From NCBI GenBank assembly GCA_002401695.1, contig NVTV01000003.1, positions 1 through 64,000 of the forward strand: a stretch of DNA of 64,000 bases, given 5' to 3'. Below the pieces are notes generated by a model that was not told where the DNA came from, searched no databases, and saw nothing but the letters and a program-made list of their open reading frames with translations. The position numbers and the translations under genes are program-made. This document shows, piece by piece, positions 28,114 to 36,727 of the stretch. Each line of letters opens with the position of its first letter. Within the stretch, counting starts at the first letter, position 1. Source of the DNA: Alphaproteobacteria bacterium. Lineage in GTDB: Bacteria; Pseudomonadota; Alphaproteobacteria; Micavibrionales; Micavibrionaceae.

Positions 28114-29946
28114 ATGTTTGACATCGCGCAAATGGAGCGGGGCAATCGTGTCCAGATCGACAGATCAAGAGACGAAAACCTAACTGAATTTGGTAAAGCA
28201 ACACTTACCGACAGGTATTTAATGCCTGAGGAGCAATATCAGGATTTATTTGCACGTCCGGCAATGTATTACGGTGATGATAGTGAGCACGCACAACGTA
28301 TTTACGATTACATGTCCAAACTCTGGTTTATGCCCTCGACACCTATCCTATCAAATGGCGGAACAAGCCGCGGCCTTCCCATTTCATGCTTTTTGAATGA
28401 AACAGGCGATTCCCTCGATGACATTATGAATTTATGGAACGAAAATGTGTCACTCGCCTCTCTTGGTGGCGGGATTGGTTCATATTGGGGCAATGTACGC
28501 TCGATTGGCGAAAAAATTGGCCGTAACGGCAAAACATCAGGTATTATTCCATTTATTCGCGTGATGGACTCTTTGACACTTGCGATCTCTCAGGGATCAC
28601 TACGTCGCGGAAGTGCCGCAATATATTTACCTGTTTGGCATCCGGAGATTGAAGAGTTTGTTGAAATTCGTCGCCCGACAGGCGGCGATCCGAACCGCAA
28701 AGCGATGAACCTGCATCACGGTGTCCTTATTCCTAATCGTTTCATGGAAGCGGTGGAAAATAATGAAGAATGGGCGTTAAAATCCCCGAAAGACAATTCT
28801 ATTGTTGATAAAATCAATGCACGTGACCTTTGGATACGCCTTCTGACAGCGCGCGTTGAAACCGGCGAGCCTTATTTTATCTTTATCGACCATGTTAATG
28901 ACGCCATTCCTGACCACCATAAAATGGCCGGTCTGAATGTGAAGATGTCTAACCTGTGTTCAGAGATCACTCTACCAACCGGAAAAGACCATTTAGGCAA
29001 TGAGAGAACGGCGGTTTGCTGTCTCTCCTCGGTCAATCTCGAGAAATTTGATGAATGGCAAGATCACCCAACCTTTATCGAAGATATCATGCGATTCCTC
29101 GATAATGTGCTGTCCGACTTTATAGACAAAGCCCCTGATTCAATGAAACGCGCAAAATATGCGGCAATGCGTGAACGCTCTGTCGGGCTTGGGGTTATGG
29201 GTTTCCACTCATTCCTACAATCTAAAAACCTCCCTATGGAAGGGGTTATGGCGAAAGTTTGGAATCGCCGTATGTTCCAACTGATCAAACGCCAAGCCGA
29301 TGACGCCTCCGTTAAGCTGGCGCATGAGCGCGGTGCATGTCCTGATGCGGCGGACTACGGTATTATGGAGCGGTTCTCTAATAAAATGGCCGTCGCGCCA
29401 ACAGCCAGTATCTCCATTATTTGCGGCGGTGCCTCTCCGGGGATTGAGCCTATCGCGGCTAATGCCTATACCCATAAAACACTATCCGGCTCATTCCCTG
29501 TGCGGAATAAATATCTGGAAAGACTTCTGGAGGAAAAAGGTATCAACACTGATGATACGTGGAGCTCTATCTTCACCAATGAAGGATCGGTGCAACATTT
29601 ACCAGAACTCTCCGCAGAAGACAAAGATGTCTTTAAGACCGCTTTTGAAATCGACCAACGCTGGATCATTGAACATGCAGCAGACAGAACGCCTTTTGTC
29701 TGTCAGGCGCAGAGCATCAACGTGTTTCTTCCCGCCAATGTTGATAAACTTGATCTTCATCGTATCCACTGGGATGCATGGAAAAAAGGCGTGAAGTCGC
29801 TTTATTACTGTCGTTCCAAATCCATTCAACGCGCGGAAAGCGACGCGTCATGGAAACGCTCTAAAGAAAAGGCGGATGACCATAAAGGCGAACAAGGCTC
29901 CTTTAATGAAAGCGGCAATTACGAAGAATGCCTCGCGTGTCAGTAA
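28114..29946 (+). CDS. nrdA: Ribonucleoside-diphosphate reductase, alpha (R1) subunit
   Basis: A 610-residue class I R1 subunit that reduces ribonucleotides to deoxyribonucleotides. Active-site residues: C92 in PISCFLNE, N280/C282/E284 in SNLCSEITLP, and the partner cysteine in VCCLSSVNLE (302-303). The radical path Tyr-Tyr is in SLYYCRSKS, and the redox pair is in the tail EECLACQ. The N-terminus begins directly with the catalytic-domain helices; there is no ATP-cone (about 90 residues), so the usual dATP on/off switch is absent from this chain. Its beta subunit is 3 kb downstream. Confidence 0.97.
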   Translation: MFDIAQMERGNRVQIDRSRDENLTEFGKATLTDRYLMPEEQYQDLFARPAMYYGDDSEHAQRIYDYMSKLWFMPSTPILSNGGTSRGLPISCFLNETGDSLDDIMNLWNENVSLASLGGGIGSYWGNVRSIGEKIGRNGKTSGIIPFIRVMDSLTLAISQGSLRRGSAAIYLPVWHPEIEEFVEIRRPTGGDPNRKAMNLHHGVLIPNRFMEAVENNEEWALKSPKDNSIVDKINARDLWIRLLTARVETGEPYFIFIDHVNDAIPDHHKMAGLNVKMSNLCSEITLPTGKDHLGNERTAVCCLSSVNLEKFDEWQDHPTFIEDIMRFLDNVLSDFIDKAPDSMKRAKYAAMRERSVGLGVMGFHSFLQSKNLPMEGVMAKVWNRRMFQLIKRQADDASVKLAHERGACPDAADYGIMERFSNKMAVAPTASISIICGGASPGIEPIAANAYTHKTLSGSFPVRNKYLERLLEEKGINTDDTWSSIFTNEGSVQHLPELSAEDKDVFKTAFEIDQRWIIEHAADRTPFVCQAQSINVFLPANVDKLDLHRIHWDAWKKGVKSLYYCRSKSIQRAESDASWKRSKEKADDHKGEQGSFNESGNYEECLACQ

Positions 29947-29966
29947 ATATCACATCATTACAAAGA

Positions 29967-29989
29967 GCCTCCATCGGGAGGCTTTTTTT
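29967..29989 (+). terminator. Rho-independent terminator of nrdA
   Basis: Stem GCCTCC (29967-29972) and GGAGGC (29977-29982), loop ATCG, followed by seven T. Confidence 0.95.
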
Positions 29990-30066
29990 ACGCTCCGTGA
30001 TAAATGTAACAAATGCCCTTCCTTAAGCGAATATAAGGACATAGAACAGATTAAGGAGTGTCTGCG

Positions 30067-30606
30067 ATGAAACATAAAAAGACCGCGATCATAGCGCTGA
30101 GCGCCATAGGATCAATTTTAATATTGGCAACATACCAGCCCACAATCGCAGATGATAAAGGAGACATGCCCATGTCTGACAAACAGGAAAAAATAGAGAA
30201 GCTAACCGACTTGCAAGATTATGTGACGCAGCATGACGGCACGGAGCCAGCTTTTAAAAATGACTATTGGGATAATAAAGAGCCGGGCATTTATGTGGAT
30301 GTGGTTTCCGGCGAGCCGTTATTTTCCTCCATCGATAAGTTTAAATCCGGCACGGGTTGGCCCAGCTTTACCAAGCCAATTGAAGGTGGCAATGTCATAT
30401 CAAAAACAGATCGTAAAATGTGGATTCCTCGCACGGAAGTACGCTCTTCCACCGCGGACTCGCATCTTGGGCATGTCTTTAAAGACGGGCCGAAAGATAA
30501 AGGCGGGCTAAGATACTGCATCAATTCTGCTTCACTGCGCTTCGTTCATAAAGATGATTTGGAAGCAGAAGGCTACACGCAATTTATACCGTTATTTGAA
30601 GAGTAG
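30067..30606 (+). CDS. msrB: Peptide-methionine (R)-S-oxide reductase, exported
   Basis: A 179-residue MsrB that repairs the R-sulfoxide of methionine. An N-terminal signal or anchor ([17 protein letters not shown]) directs it to the periplasm. The catalytic domain has [46 protein letters not shown] and the catalytic cysteine in [12 protein letters not shown]. The CxxC zinc motifs of the zinc-type MsrB are absent. The start is ATG 30067, with AAGGAG eight bases upstream; a GTG nine bases earlier overlaps the ribosome-binding site. It sits between nrdA and the Zur-like gene. Confidence 0.95.
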   Translation: MKHKKTAIIALSAIGSILILATYQPTIADDKGDMPMSDKQEKIEKLTDLQDYVTQHDGTEPAFKNDYWDNKEPGIYVDVVSGEPLFSSIDKFKSGTGWPSFTKPIEGGNVISKTDRKMWIPRTEVRSSTADSHLGHVFKDGPKDKGGLRYCINSASLRFVHKDDLEAEGYTQFIPLFEE

Positions 30607-30621
30607 TATTCAGGCACAAAT

Positions 30622-31068
30622 ATGCCTATACTTGTGCGCATGATACAAAAATCCGTTCAATCTTTTGAAAAATATTGCGATGAGCATAATCTGCGCATCA
30701 CGCCACCACGCCTGAGTGCATTTAAGATTATTCATGGTGCAACAAAACCAATGACCGCCTATGAAGTTCTGGAAGAGATGGCACAAGACATCAAAAGTCC
30801 AAAGCCACCGACGGCTTATCGTGCCATTGATTTCTTGCTGGAAAATGGATTTATTCACCGCATCGAATCCTTGAATGCCTATATTCCCTGCGAAGAAAAG
30901 CATAAACATGACGGGTCGCAATTTATGATTTGTGATACTTGCGGGGATGTAGAGGAAATTCACCTTTGTACCCTGCCCACAAAATTACAAGATAAAGTCA
31001 CCGCAGAGAGCTTTACACTCCATCACTGGAATCTTGAAATCCACGGTATTTGCGCGTCCTGTAGCTAG
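30622..31068 (+). CDS. zur: Fur-family regulator, probably Zur (zinc uptake regulator)
   Basis: A 148-residue Fur-family repressor. The winged-helix DNA-binding half runs NLRITPPRLSAFKIIH to PPTAYRAIDFLLENGFIHRI; the dimer/metal half has EEKHKHDGSQFMICDTCGDV and ends HGICASCS, giving the two CxxC pairs of the structural zinc site. The short N-terminus and the EKHKHDG and CDTCGDVEEIH pattern favour Zur over Fur or PerR, as does the perfect Zur-type palindrome 440 bp downstream. The gene starts 15 bases after msrB and converges with a small exported-protein gene. Confidence 0.85.
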   Translation: MPILVRMIQKSVQSFEKYCDEHNLRITPPRLSAFKIIHGATKPMTAYEVLEEMAQDIKSPKPPTAYRAIDFLLENGFIHRIESLNAYIPCEEKHKHDGSQFMICDTCGDVEEIHLCTLPTKLQDKVTAESFTLHHWNLEIHGICASCS

Positions 31069-31454
31069 TCATTACCCAAGTTTTCACGCGGGTAATTTTC
31101 GTTACAATGCTTTGCGGCCTTCTCTATTTTTTCCGGTTTCAAACCATGTGCACTTAAATGCTGTATATACGCATCAATACGCTGCTCATCGGTTATCTTG
31201 ACCCCTGTTTCATTTTCTTTACGCTCTAGCTGACGGTCAACATGATCTAGATGCCCCCAAACTCCCATTTTCTTAACAAATTGAGGGGTCATTTCTCCAT
31301 CTTCATCCAAACAGTCGCAATCAACAGGAATATAAACTGTATGGTTTCCATGCTTTAAGGGGAATTGAAACTCCGCCTCTTCTGTCTGTGCCTCTGCTCC
31401 GTGTGCTGATAACATCATCAGCCCCCCTAAAATGCCGCTTTTTAAATTTATCAT
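31065..31454 (-). CDS. Small exported His/Asp/Cys-containing protein, probably Zur-controlled
   Basis: A 129-residue protein with a signal peptide (SGILGGLMMLSAHGAEAQ) and a polar mature part containing HGNHTVYIPVDCDCLDED, GHLDHVDR, HLSAHGLKP and KHCNEN. Several His, Cys and Asp side chains could bind metal. It converges with zur (stop codons overlap by 4 bases) and diverges from a membrane-protein gene, with the palindromic Zur-type operator between the two start codons. I do not recognise the family; a periplasmic zinc-handling role is inferred only from the operator. Confidence 0.7.
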   Translation of the reverse strand: MINLKSGILGGLMMLSAHGAEAQTEEAEFQFPLKHGNHTVYIPVDCDCLDEDGEMTPQFVKKMGVWGHLDHVDRQLERKENETGVKITDEQRIDAYIQHLSAHGLKPEKIEKAAKHCNENYPRENLGND

Positions 31455-31474
31455 ACTTAATTTCCCGTTTTTTC

Positions 31475-31503
31475 TTGACGTTTACCTCACGGGACTATAC
31501 ATA
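31475..31503 (+). promoter_or_regulatory. Promoter for the 99-residue membrane protein gene
   Basis: TTGACG at 31475-31480 and TACATA at 31498-31503 with a 17-base spacer. The transcription start would fall within the Zur-type palindrome immediately downstream. Confidence 0.5.
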
Positions 31504-31519
31504 TTATGTTATAACATAA
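31504..31519. promoter_or_regulatory. Zur-type operator, perfect 16-bp palindrome
   Basis: TTATGTTATAACATAA is fully self-complementary and fits the alphaproteobacterial Zur motif as I recall it. It lies between the divergent starts at 31454 and 31544, close to the encoded Fur-family regulator. Confidence 0.75.
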
Positions 31520-31543
31520 CAATACAATAATGAGATTTTTAAT

Positions 31544-31843
31544 ATGGCTTATGCAGGAACCGCTGACGAGAACATGCCGAAAGAGGAAAAAGATACCTCA
31601 ACCGGTAAAATTGCTTTAGTTGCAGCCTTTACGGCAGCTGTCACGACACTCGTGACAGGTCTACCTATGGAATTTTTATCCGAAGCCATTGTATTTCCTT
31701 GGGCGCATGAAACAGCGTTCGGCTCAGCGGTTATGCAAACAACAGGCGAATATCTGGTACCAATTTTTAATGAAATCGGTTTGTTTTTTGGGATTGAGCC
31801 CTTCGGCGGGGCCAGTATGGATCTTCCTACTATTGATTTTTAA
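31544..31843 (+). CDS. Small membrane-associated protein of unknown function, probably Zur-controlled
   Basis: A 99-residue protein with a charged N-terminus and hydrophobic stretches IALVAAFTAAVTTLVTGLPM (about 23-42) and EYLVPIFNEIGLFFGIEPF (69-87), likely one or two membrane segments. The Shine-Dalgarno sequence is weak. It is preceded by a promoter whose start region is covered by the palindromic operator, so expression should rise when zinc is scarce if the regulator is Zur. No family recognised. It is not an obvious ZnuB or ZIP transporter, being far too short. Confidence 0.65.
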   Translation: MAYAGTADENMPKEEKDTSTGKIALVAAFTAAVTTLVTGLPMEFLSEAIVFPWAHETAFGSAVMQTTGEYLVPIFNEIGLFFGIEPFGGASMDLPTIDF

Positions 31844-31992
31844 GCTTTTATTTTTGAATATGGTTTCATATTTCAATACCAGTAATATATCACAGGCACA
31901 TGATCACGTAGACGACCCATTCGATTTTCAGGGTAATCACATGTAATATTGGCGTGTATCCAGAAATTCAAGATGTAAGCCCAGCGTGCGCT

Positions 31993-32784
31993 TTATAGAT
32001 CGTTATGCCCGAGATCAGGATCTTTCAATATAAAATCAGGAACGTTTGGCACGCTTAACGGCTCTATCCCTTCAATATAGTTTTCATTACTTGGCTGGCC
32101 GTTCTTACCATCATAAATTCTGGTGGCTTCCCAATTCTTGTCATTGCCTTGAATGCGGATAATGTCACAATTTTCCGGATTTTTTAGCTCACCATTTTCT
32201 ATGCTCTGACTTGGTAAATGAAACCAGTTCATCACCGCCGTTTGAATAACCCGCCCCGATGTCAGCAGAACGATGCGTTTTTGCCCGTTCTCTTTATCGC
32301 GTTCCAACGTCCCATCCATAAGGGATTTCACCAAAGCATGCGTAAATCTGGCAGATTCGCCGTGCATTGCACTGGCAGAAAAGGCATTGCCTTGCCATAC
32401 TTGCTTCGAATATTCCTTAGAAAGCGTTTCAAAATCACCCTCTTTGCCAATCATATAAGGCAGCACACCAAAGCTCTGTTCATTTAATCTGGAATCAAAG
32501 CGTTTTGGTGGTTCGCCCTGCATTCCCATACCGTGCCAAACACCACGATATGTTTGCCGATGGCGCATAAATTCACCGACCAGAAAGTTAGCCTCTTCCC
32601 CGCCACCATCCGCAGCAAGATAATCTTGCAAAAACTGGCCTGCGCGCACAGCCTGCCGCCATCCCTTCTCAGTGAGTTCCACATTCGGGTCACCCTCGGT
32701 GTAAATAAGTGGGTTTTCATTGCCTTGTGATTCACCGTGACGAATCCATAGCAACTCATATATATCTTCTGCATTATCTTCCAT
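31993..32784 (-). CDS. Histidine phosphatase family protein (phosphoglycerate-mutase-like)
   Basis: A 263-residue protein with the catalytic N-terminal motif LLWIRHGESQGN (RHG with His as nucleophile) followed by ELTEKGWRQAVRAGQFL, an Arg/His-containing middle (FLVGEFMRHRQTYRG), and SGRVIQTAVMNWFHLPSQS where the second catalytic His is expected. Members dephosphorylate many small molecules or proteins; the substrate is unknown. It stands alone between the Zur-controlled pair and nrdB and reads on the opposite strand. Confidence 0.85.
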   Translation of the reverse strand: MEDNAEDIYELLWIRHGESQGNENPLIYTEGDPNVELTEKGWRQAVRAGQFLQDYLAADGGGEEANFLVGEFMRHRQTYRGVWHGMGMQGEPPKRFDSRLNEQSFGVLPYMIGKEGDFETLSKEYSKQVWQGNAFSASAMHGESARFTHALVKSLMDGTLERDKENGQKRIVLLTSGRVIQTAVMNWFHLPSQSIENGELKNPENCDIIRIQGNDKNWEATRIYDGKNGQPSNENYIEGIEPLSVPNVPDFILKDPDLGHNDL

Positions 32785-32856
32785 ATTCCTTTTGTACCAG
32801 CCCCTTCATAAAAATACAAAAATTAAATAAAAATGCTGTTCAAAAACCATTGTTAA

Positions 32857-32904
32857 ATACCACATATGGTGTATAGTTCGATTAATAAACACAATATATG
32901 CTTT
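32857..32904 (+). promoter_or_regulatory. Pair of NrdR-box-like sites upstream of nrdB
   Basis: ATACCACATATGGTGT (32857-32872) matches 12 of 16 and ACACAATATATGCTTT (32889-32904) 13 of 16 of the NrdR consensus; the centres are 32 bp apart, exactly as at nrdA. Confidence 0.7.
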
Positions 32905-33023
32905 TTATGTCGTGTTTCCCAAAAATATCCCCGTTATTCACAGGGCAGGAGTCAAAAAAGACTCTCTCTATTGAAAGCGGCGCACTAGACTGACCCAAAT
33001 AATTTCTTTGAAGGAGTAAAATC

Positions 33024-34109
33024 ATGAGCGACAAAATGGATAAGACAGAGGCTGCTTTAATGGCAAAATCTCCACTTTTACAGGAACGCCATATCTATAA
33101 ACCATTTCTATATCCATGGTGTTTCGAAGCATGGCAGACCCAGCAACGTGTGCATTGGATTCCAGAGGAAGTGCCTTTGGCAGAGGACGTTCGTGACTGG
33201 CGCAAAAACCTGACACCGGCAGAAAAAAATCTGCTAACACAGATTTTCCGTTTCTTTACGCAAGCCGACGTTGAAGTCAATAATTGCTATATGAAGCATT
33301 ACGCGCAAGTATTTGGGCCGGTTGAAGTACAGATGATGTTGGCTGCATTCTCAAATATCGAAACCATCCATATTGCGGCATATTCTTACCTGCTGGATAC
33401 TGTTGGCATGCCTGAGTCCGAATATTCGGCGTTCCTTGAATATAAAGCGATGAAAGACAAGTTTGACATCCTGCAAGGTGCGAAGATGGATACCCGCCGT
33501 GACATTGCCAAAACAATGGCTCTATTCGGTGCATTTACAGAGGGGCTGGCACTGTTCGCGTCCTTCGCGATTTTGATGAACTTCCCGCGCTTTAATAAAA
33601 TGAAGGGTATGGGGCAAATCATTACATGGTCGGTGCGCGACGAAACATTGCACACGCTTTCCATGATCCGCCTGTTTAATGAATTCGTTTCCGAAAATCC
33701 TGATATTTGGGATGATGAGCTGAAGGCTGAAATTACAGAGGCCTGCAAATCAACGATCGAGCATGAAGACGCTTTTATCGATCTTTGTTTCGAGATGGGT
33801 GACATTGAAGGCCTATGCCCGAATGATGTTAAGCAATATATCCGCTTCATCGGCGATCGCCGGATGCAGCAACTAACGCTTGAGCCGATTTACGGTGTGA
33901 CCAAAAATCCATTGCCTTGGATGGATGAAATGCTGAACGGTGCAGAGCATGCAAACTTTTTCGAAAGCCGCGCAACAGAATATGCCCGCGCAGCAACGGA
34001 AGGCACATGGGAAGATGCCTTCTCTGAGGATGTATTCTCCGGCAATTACGGCAAGAAAATCGGTGGTGTCGTTAGTAATGATGGCAGTGACGATAGCGAA
34101 GCCGCGTAA
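33024..34109 (+). CDS. nrdB: Ribonucleoside-diphosphate reductase, beta (R2) subunit
   Basis: A 361-residue ferritin-like R2 subunit that holds the metal-radical cofactor for NrdA. Metal-ligand and radical region: RFFTQADVEVNN (Asp), SNIETIHIAAYSYLL (Glu, His, and the Tyr seven residues after the Glu, matching the radical tyrosine of class Ia), then TEGLALFASFAIL and VRDETLHTLSM (Glu, Glu, His). The C-terminus is a Gly/Asp/Glu-rich tail. No ATP-cone is present in this chain either. SD GAAGGAG lies just upstream. Confidence 0.97.
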   Translation: MSDKMDKTEAALMAKSPLLQERHIYKPFLYPWCFEAWQTQQRVHWIPEEVPLAEDVRDWRKNLTPAEKNLLTQIFRFFTQADVEVNNCYMKHYAQVFGPVEVQMMLAAFSNIETIHIAAYSYLLDTVGMPESEYSAFLEYKAMKDKFDILQGAKMDTRRDIAKTMALFGAFTEGLALFASFAILMNFPRFNKMKGMGQIITWSVRDETLHTLSMIRLFNEFVSENPDIWDDELKAEITEACKSTIEHEDAFIDLCFEMGDIEGLCPNDVKQYIRFIGDRRMQQLTLEPIYGVTKNPLPWMDEMLNGAEHANFFESRATEYARAATEGTWEDAFSEDVFSGNYGKKIGGVVSNDGSDDSEAA

Positions 34110-34135
34110 ATATAGCGCTTCATTTTAAGAAATTT

Positions 34136-34167
34136 AAAGCTATCCTTTTTTGAAGGGTAGCTTTTTT
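34136..34167 (+). terminator. Rho-independent terminator of nrdB
   Basis: AAAGCTATCCTT (34136-34147) pairs with AAGGGTAGCTTT from 34153 (one G-U pair), followed by a T run. It can also serve the convergent gene on the minus strand. Confidence 0.85.
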
Positions 34168-34185
34168 ATGAATATTTAGAATATT

Positions 34186-35301
34186 CTACAGCTCCACCTG
34201 CTCATGCACTTGCGGTGACATATAGCACACTTGCGAAGACATCAGCCCAACCATACGTCCCAAATGATTTCCATGATTCCCATAAGCATTGATAATCGTT
34301 GAACAATGATCTGAAGGTAAACGCGAATTTCCATGTTCATCATCCGGCCAACGATCATTACGCATAATCATAATATCACCATCTTGCCCCTGATACCCTA
34401 TATCATCACCATCCTGAAAATAAGCCTTATGCTTGGCTAAATCTCTATTGCGTTCATGCTCTTTATATTCATCATAACGCGCAGTGTCTGTTTTTCGAAC
34501 AATAGATCCGCCCCCGACGATAGAAGCCGTTACTGTCACTCCGCCCGGTAATGGATCAAACTCCCGTGTATTTGCCGCTTCAATAAATTTATGCGGTAAG
34601 TCACTATTGCTTCGACTTTGAAGCCCTCCATCCGTAACAGAGTCTTTCACCACATAACCTGAATCGAAGTGCATAACACCCGGTTCACTCGTTGATGCAC
34701 CATGAGACATGTACACAGACATATATTCAGGAAAAGCCCGTCCCGCCGCGCCAAATATAGTTTTAAAGTCTTTCCCCAAATCAGGGCCGCCACTGAAAAA
34801 CCCTGTTTTTTTATAGTTAAACGCCGGCACATCCCGCCCAAGCATGCTACGCACCATATTCAACGTCGTAAAAGACGAGGATGGGCTTTTAATATAAAAA
34901 TTATTATGATCAGGATCGAGTAAAACCGTTCCCTGCTTTGCAGAACCAAGACCTGTTGTTCTATCGGGCCGCACAATAGCTTTCTGGCCAAAGGCAGCGT
35001 TCCAGAATAAATCGCTGATTTTATCTTTCGTTTTTTCCAATGATGTTGATTGCCGTATAACCGTGACGACTTCGAAATCAGCCTGCTGTATTAACTCACG
35101 CGCCTGCTGTAATGCACCATCCAAATCGTCACGCCCGTCAACGACAGCAATAAACCCGTCAATGACGCCATAACGACCATCATCAACCGACCAATCAGCC
35201 TCTTCCAAAGTAATAGGTTTAACCCGTTCCAGCGCATTTTTTATCGCCGGATCGTCTCCCTTATACTCTACTTCGCGATGTTCATTATTCACCACCACCA
35301 C
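34186..35301 (-). CDS. Orphan protein with HxD motif, possible double-stranded beta-helix oxygenase-like fold
   Basis: A 371-residue cytoplasmic protein without signal or membrane segments. The second half has VMHFDSGYVV (HxD), a strand-like VTVTASIVGGGSIVRK, QDGDIMIMRNDRWPDD and LPSDHCSTIINAYG followed by RMVGLMSS. This order (HxD, turn-Gly, GD, distal His) resembles a cupin-like iron-site layout such as in DUF1826 or 2-oxoglutarate oxygenases; that is only a resemblance. The N-terminal half has an unusual segment AAFGQKAIVRPDRTTGLG. Monocistronic, convergent with nrdB. Family not recognised with confidence. Confidence 0.65.
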   Translation of the reverse strand: MVVVNNEHREVEYKGDDPAIKNALERVKPITLEEADWSVDDGRYGVIDGFIAVVDGRDDLDGALQQARELIQQADFEVVTVIRQSTSLEKTKDKISDLFWNAAFGQKAIVRPDRTTGLGSAKQGTVLLDPDHNNFYIKSPSSSFTTLNMVRSMLGRDVPAFNYKKTGFFSGGPDLGKDFKTIFGAAGRAFPEYMSVYMSHGASTSEPGVMHFDSGYVVKDSVTDGGLQSRSNSDLPHKFIEAANTREFDPLPGGVTVTASIVGGGSIVRKTDTARYDEYKEHERNRDLAKHKAYFQDGDDIGYQGQDGDIMIMRNDRWPDDEHGNSRLPSDHCSTIINAYGNHGNHLGRMVGLMSSQVCYMSPQVHEQVEL

Positions 35302-35402
35302 TTACCGTCCTATTCAAACGTTATTATTTTCTATAATACTAAAGCAGCAAACAGAAACACGCAAGAAACAGTTTCAAAATGGCTTGAAGAAGGTGCTGTC
35401 AA

Positions 35403-36623
35403 TCAAACATCACGTGAGGCAGAGACTTTAAAGCCTGCATTTTCAAGTGTCTTAACGATATCCGTGACATGGAGTCTATCACGCGCCTCTATCACCACAT
35501 CAAGCTCCGCCCGTTTTAGGGATACGGTTTGCATCATGCGTTGGTGAATAACCTCCACCACGTTGGCACCGGATTCGCCAATGATACGGGAAATGTCGGA
35601 TAATTGCCCCGGCGTATCATCAATTTCAAATGTCAGACGTGTGATACGGCCATCACGCACAAGCCCACGCAAAATCAGAGTCGATAGCATACGCGAATCG
35701 ATATTCCCGCCGCACAAAACCATACCAACCTTTTTGCCCTTAAAGCGATCAATGTTCTTTTTAATCACAGCAAGCGCAGCCCCCGGCGCACCCTCTGCCA
35801 CTAATTTTTCATCACTGAGAAGATCAAAGATGGCCTCTTCTATTTCGCTTTCGCTCGCGGAATAGATATCATCGACCAAAGCTTCGATGATTTTAAAATC
35901 ATTTTCAGAAGGCACTTTAACCGCGATCCCCTCCGCCAAAGTTGCATCGCCGCCGGTAAAGGCACGCCCTTCACGCATCGCAAGCACCGCGTCAAAATTT
36001 TCGGCTTGCGCGCCAATAACTTCAATATTCGGATTTATACCTTTAACAGCCGTCGCCACACCTGAAATTAGACCGCCGCCGCCAATAGGCACAACAATCA
36101 CGTCCAAGTCAGGCACTTGCTCCAGCATTTCAAGACCGACAGTACCTTGCCCTGCAACCACCGCGTCATCATCAAACGGATGAATAAAGGTTAGATTCTG
36201 CTCTTCTGCAAGCTTTAGAGTTTCACCGACAGATTCTTCAAAGCTCTGACCGTAGATAATGACTTTTGCGCCAAAATCCTCTGTGCGCTTAATCTTATTA
36301 AACGGCGTTCCGTTAGGCATAACAATAGTCGAGGGAATATTAAGACGCGTCGCATTATACGCGACCCCTTGCGCGTGATTGCCCGCGCTGCACGCGATCA
36401 CACCGTTCTTGCGTTGCTCTTCATTTAAGGTCAACAGCTTATTCAGCGCACCACGCGCCTTAAACGCACTGGTATGTTGCAGGTTTTCCAATTTCAGATA
36501 AAGATCAATACCAAGATGCAAAGACAAACGCGTTGCCTTAATTGTCGGTGTTAATACGATAGAATCTTTAATTTTTTCACGTGCTTGCAGCACATCATCA
36601 AACGTAACGCCCATTGGCTTCAT
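35403..36623 (-). CDS. ilvA: Threonine ammonia-lyase with C-terminal ACT domain
   Basis: A 406-residue PLP enzyme turning threonine into 2-oxobutanoate and ammonia, the first step to isoleucine. The PLP-lysine is in TSAFKARGALNKL, the phosphate loop in VVPIGGGGLISG, and IACSAGNHAQGVAYNA lies between. After about residue 325 an ACT-like domain follows (RLTFEIDDTPGQLSDISRII). The single short regulatory domain is the TdcB/IlvA short form common in alphaproteobacteria, so feedback may differ from the E. coli two-ACT enzyme. Confidence 0.95.
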   Translation of the reverse strand: MKPMGVTFDDVLQAREKIKDSIVLTPTIKATRLSLHLGIDLYLKLENLQHTSAFKARGALNKLLTLNEEQRKNGVIACSAGNHAQGVAYNATRLNIPSTIVMPNGTPFNKIKRTEDFGAKVIIYGQSFEESVGETLKLAEEQNLTFIHPFDDDAVVAGQGTVGLEMLEQVPDLDVIVVPIGGGGLISGVATAVKGINPNIEVIGAQAENFDAVLAMREGRAFTGGDATLAEGIAVKVPSENDFKIIEALVDDIYSASESEIEEAIFDLLSDEKLVAEGAPGAALAVIKKNIDRFKGKKVGMVLCGGNIDSRMLSTLILRGLVRDGRITRLTFEIDDTPGQLSDISRIIGESGANVVEVIHQRMMQTVSLKRAELDVVIEARDRLHVTDIVKTLENAGFKVSASRDV

Positions 36624-36727
36624 CCTTATAAAACGAAGCTGACACGCTACAGATATTTTACTTAAAAAGCAATAAAGAGAAATGAAAATCAGACGTTAGA
36701 CCAGCAAGCTTAAGCATCTATGAAAAA

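Noticed and set aside
31860..31946. 28-codon His-containing frame after the Zur-controlled membrane gene
   Set aside because: No Shine-Dalgarno and too short to separate from chance, though Zur context makes it worth a glance.
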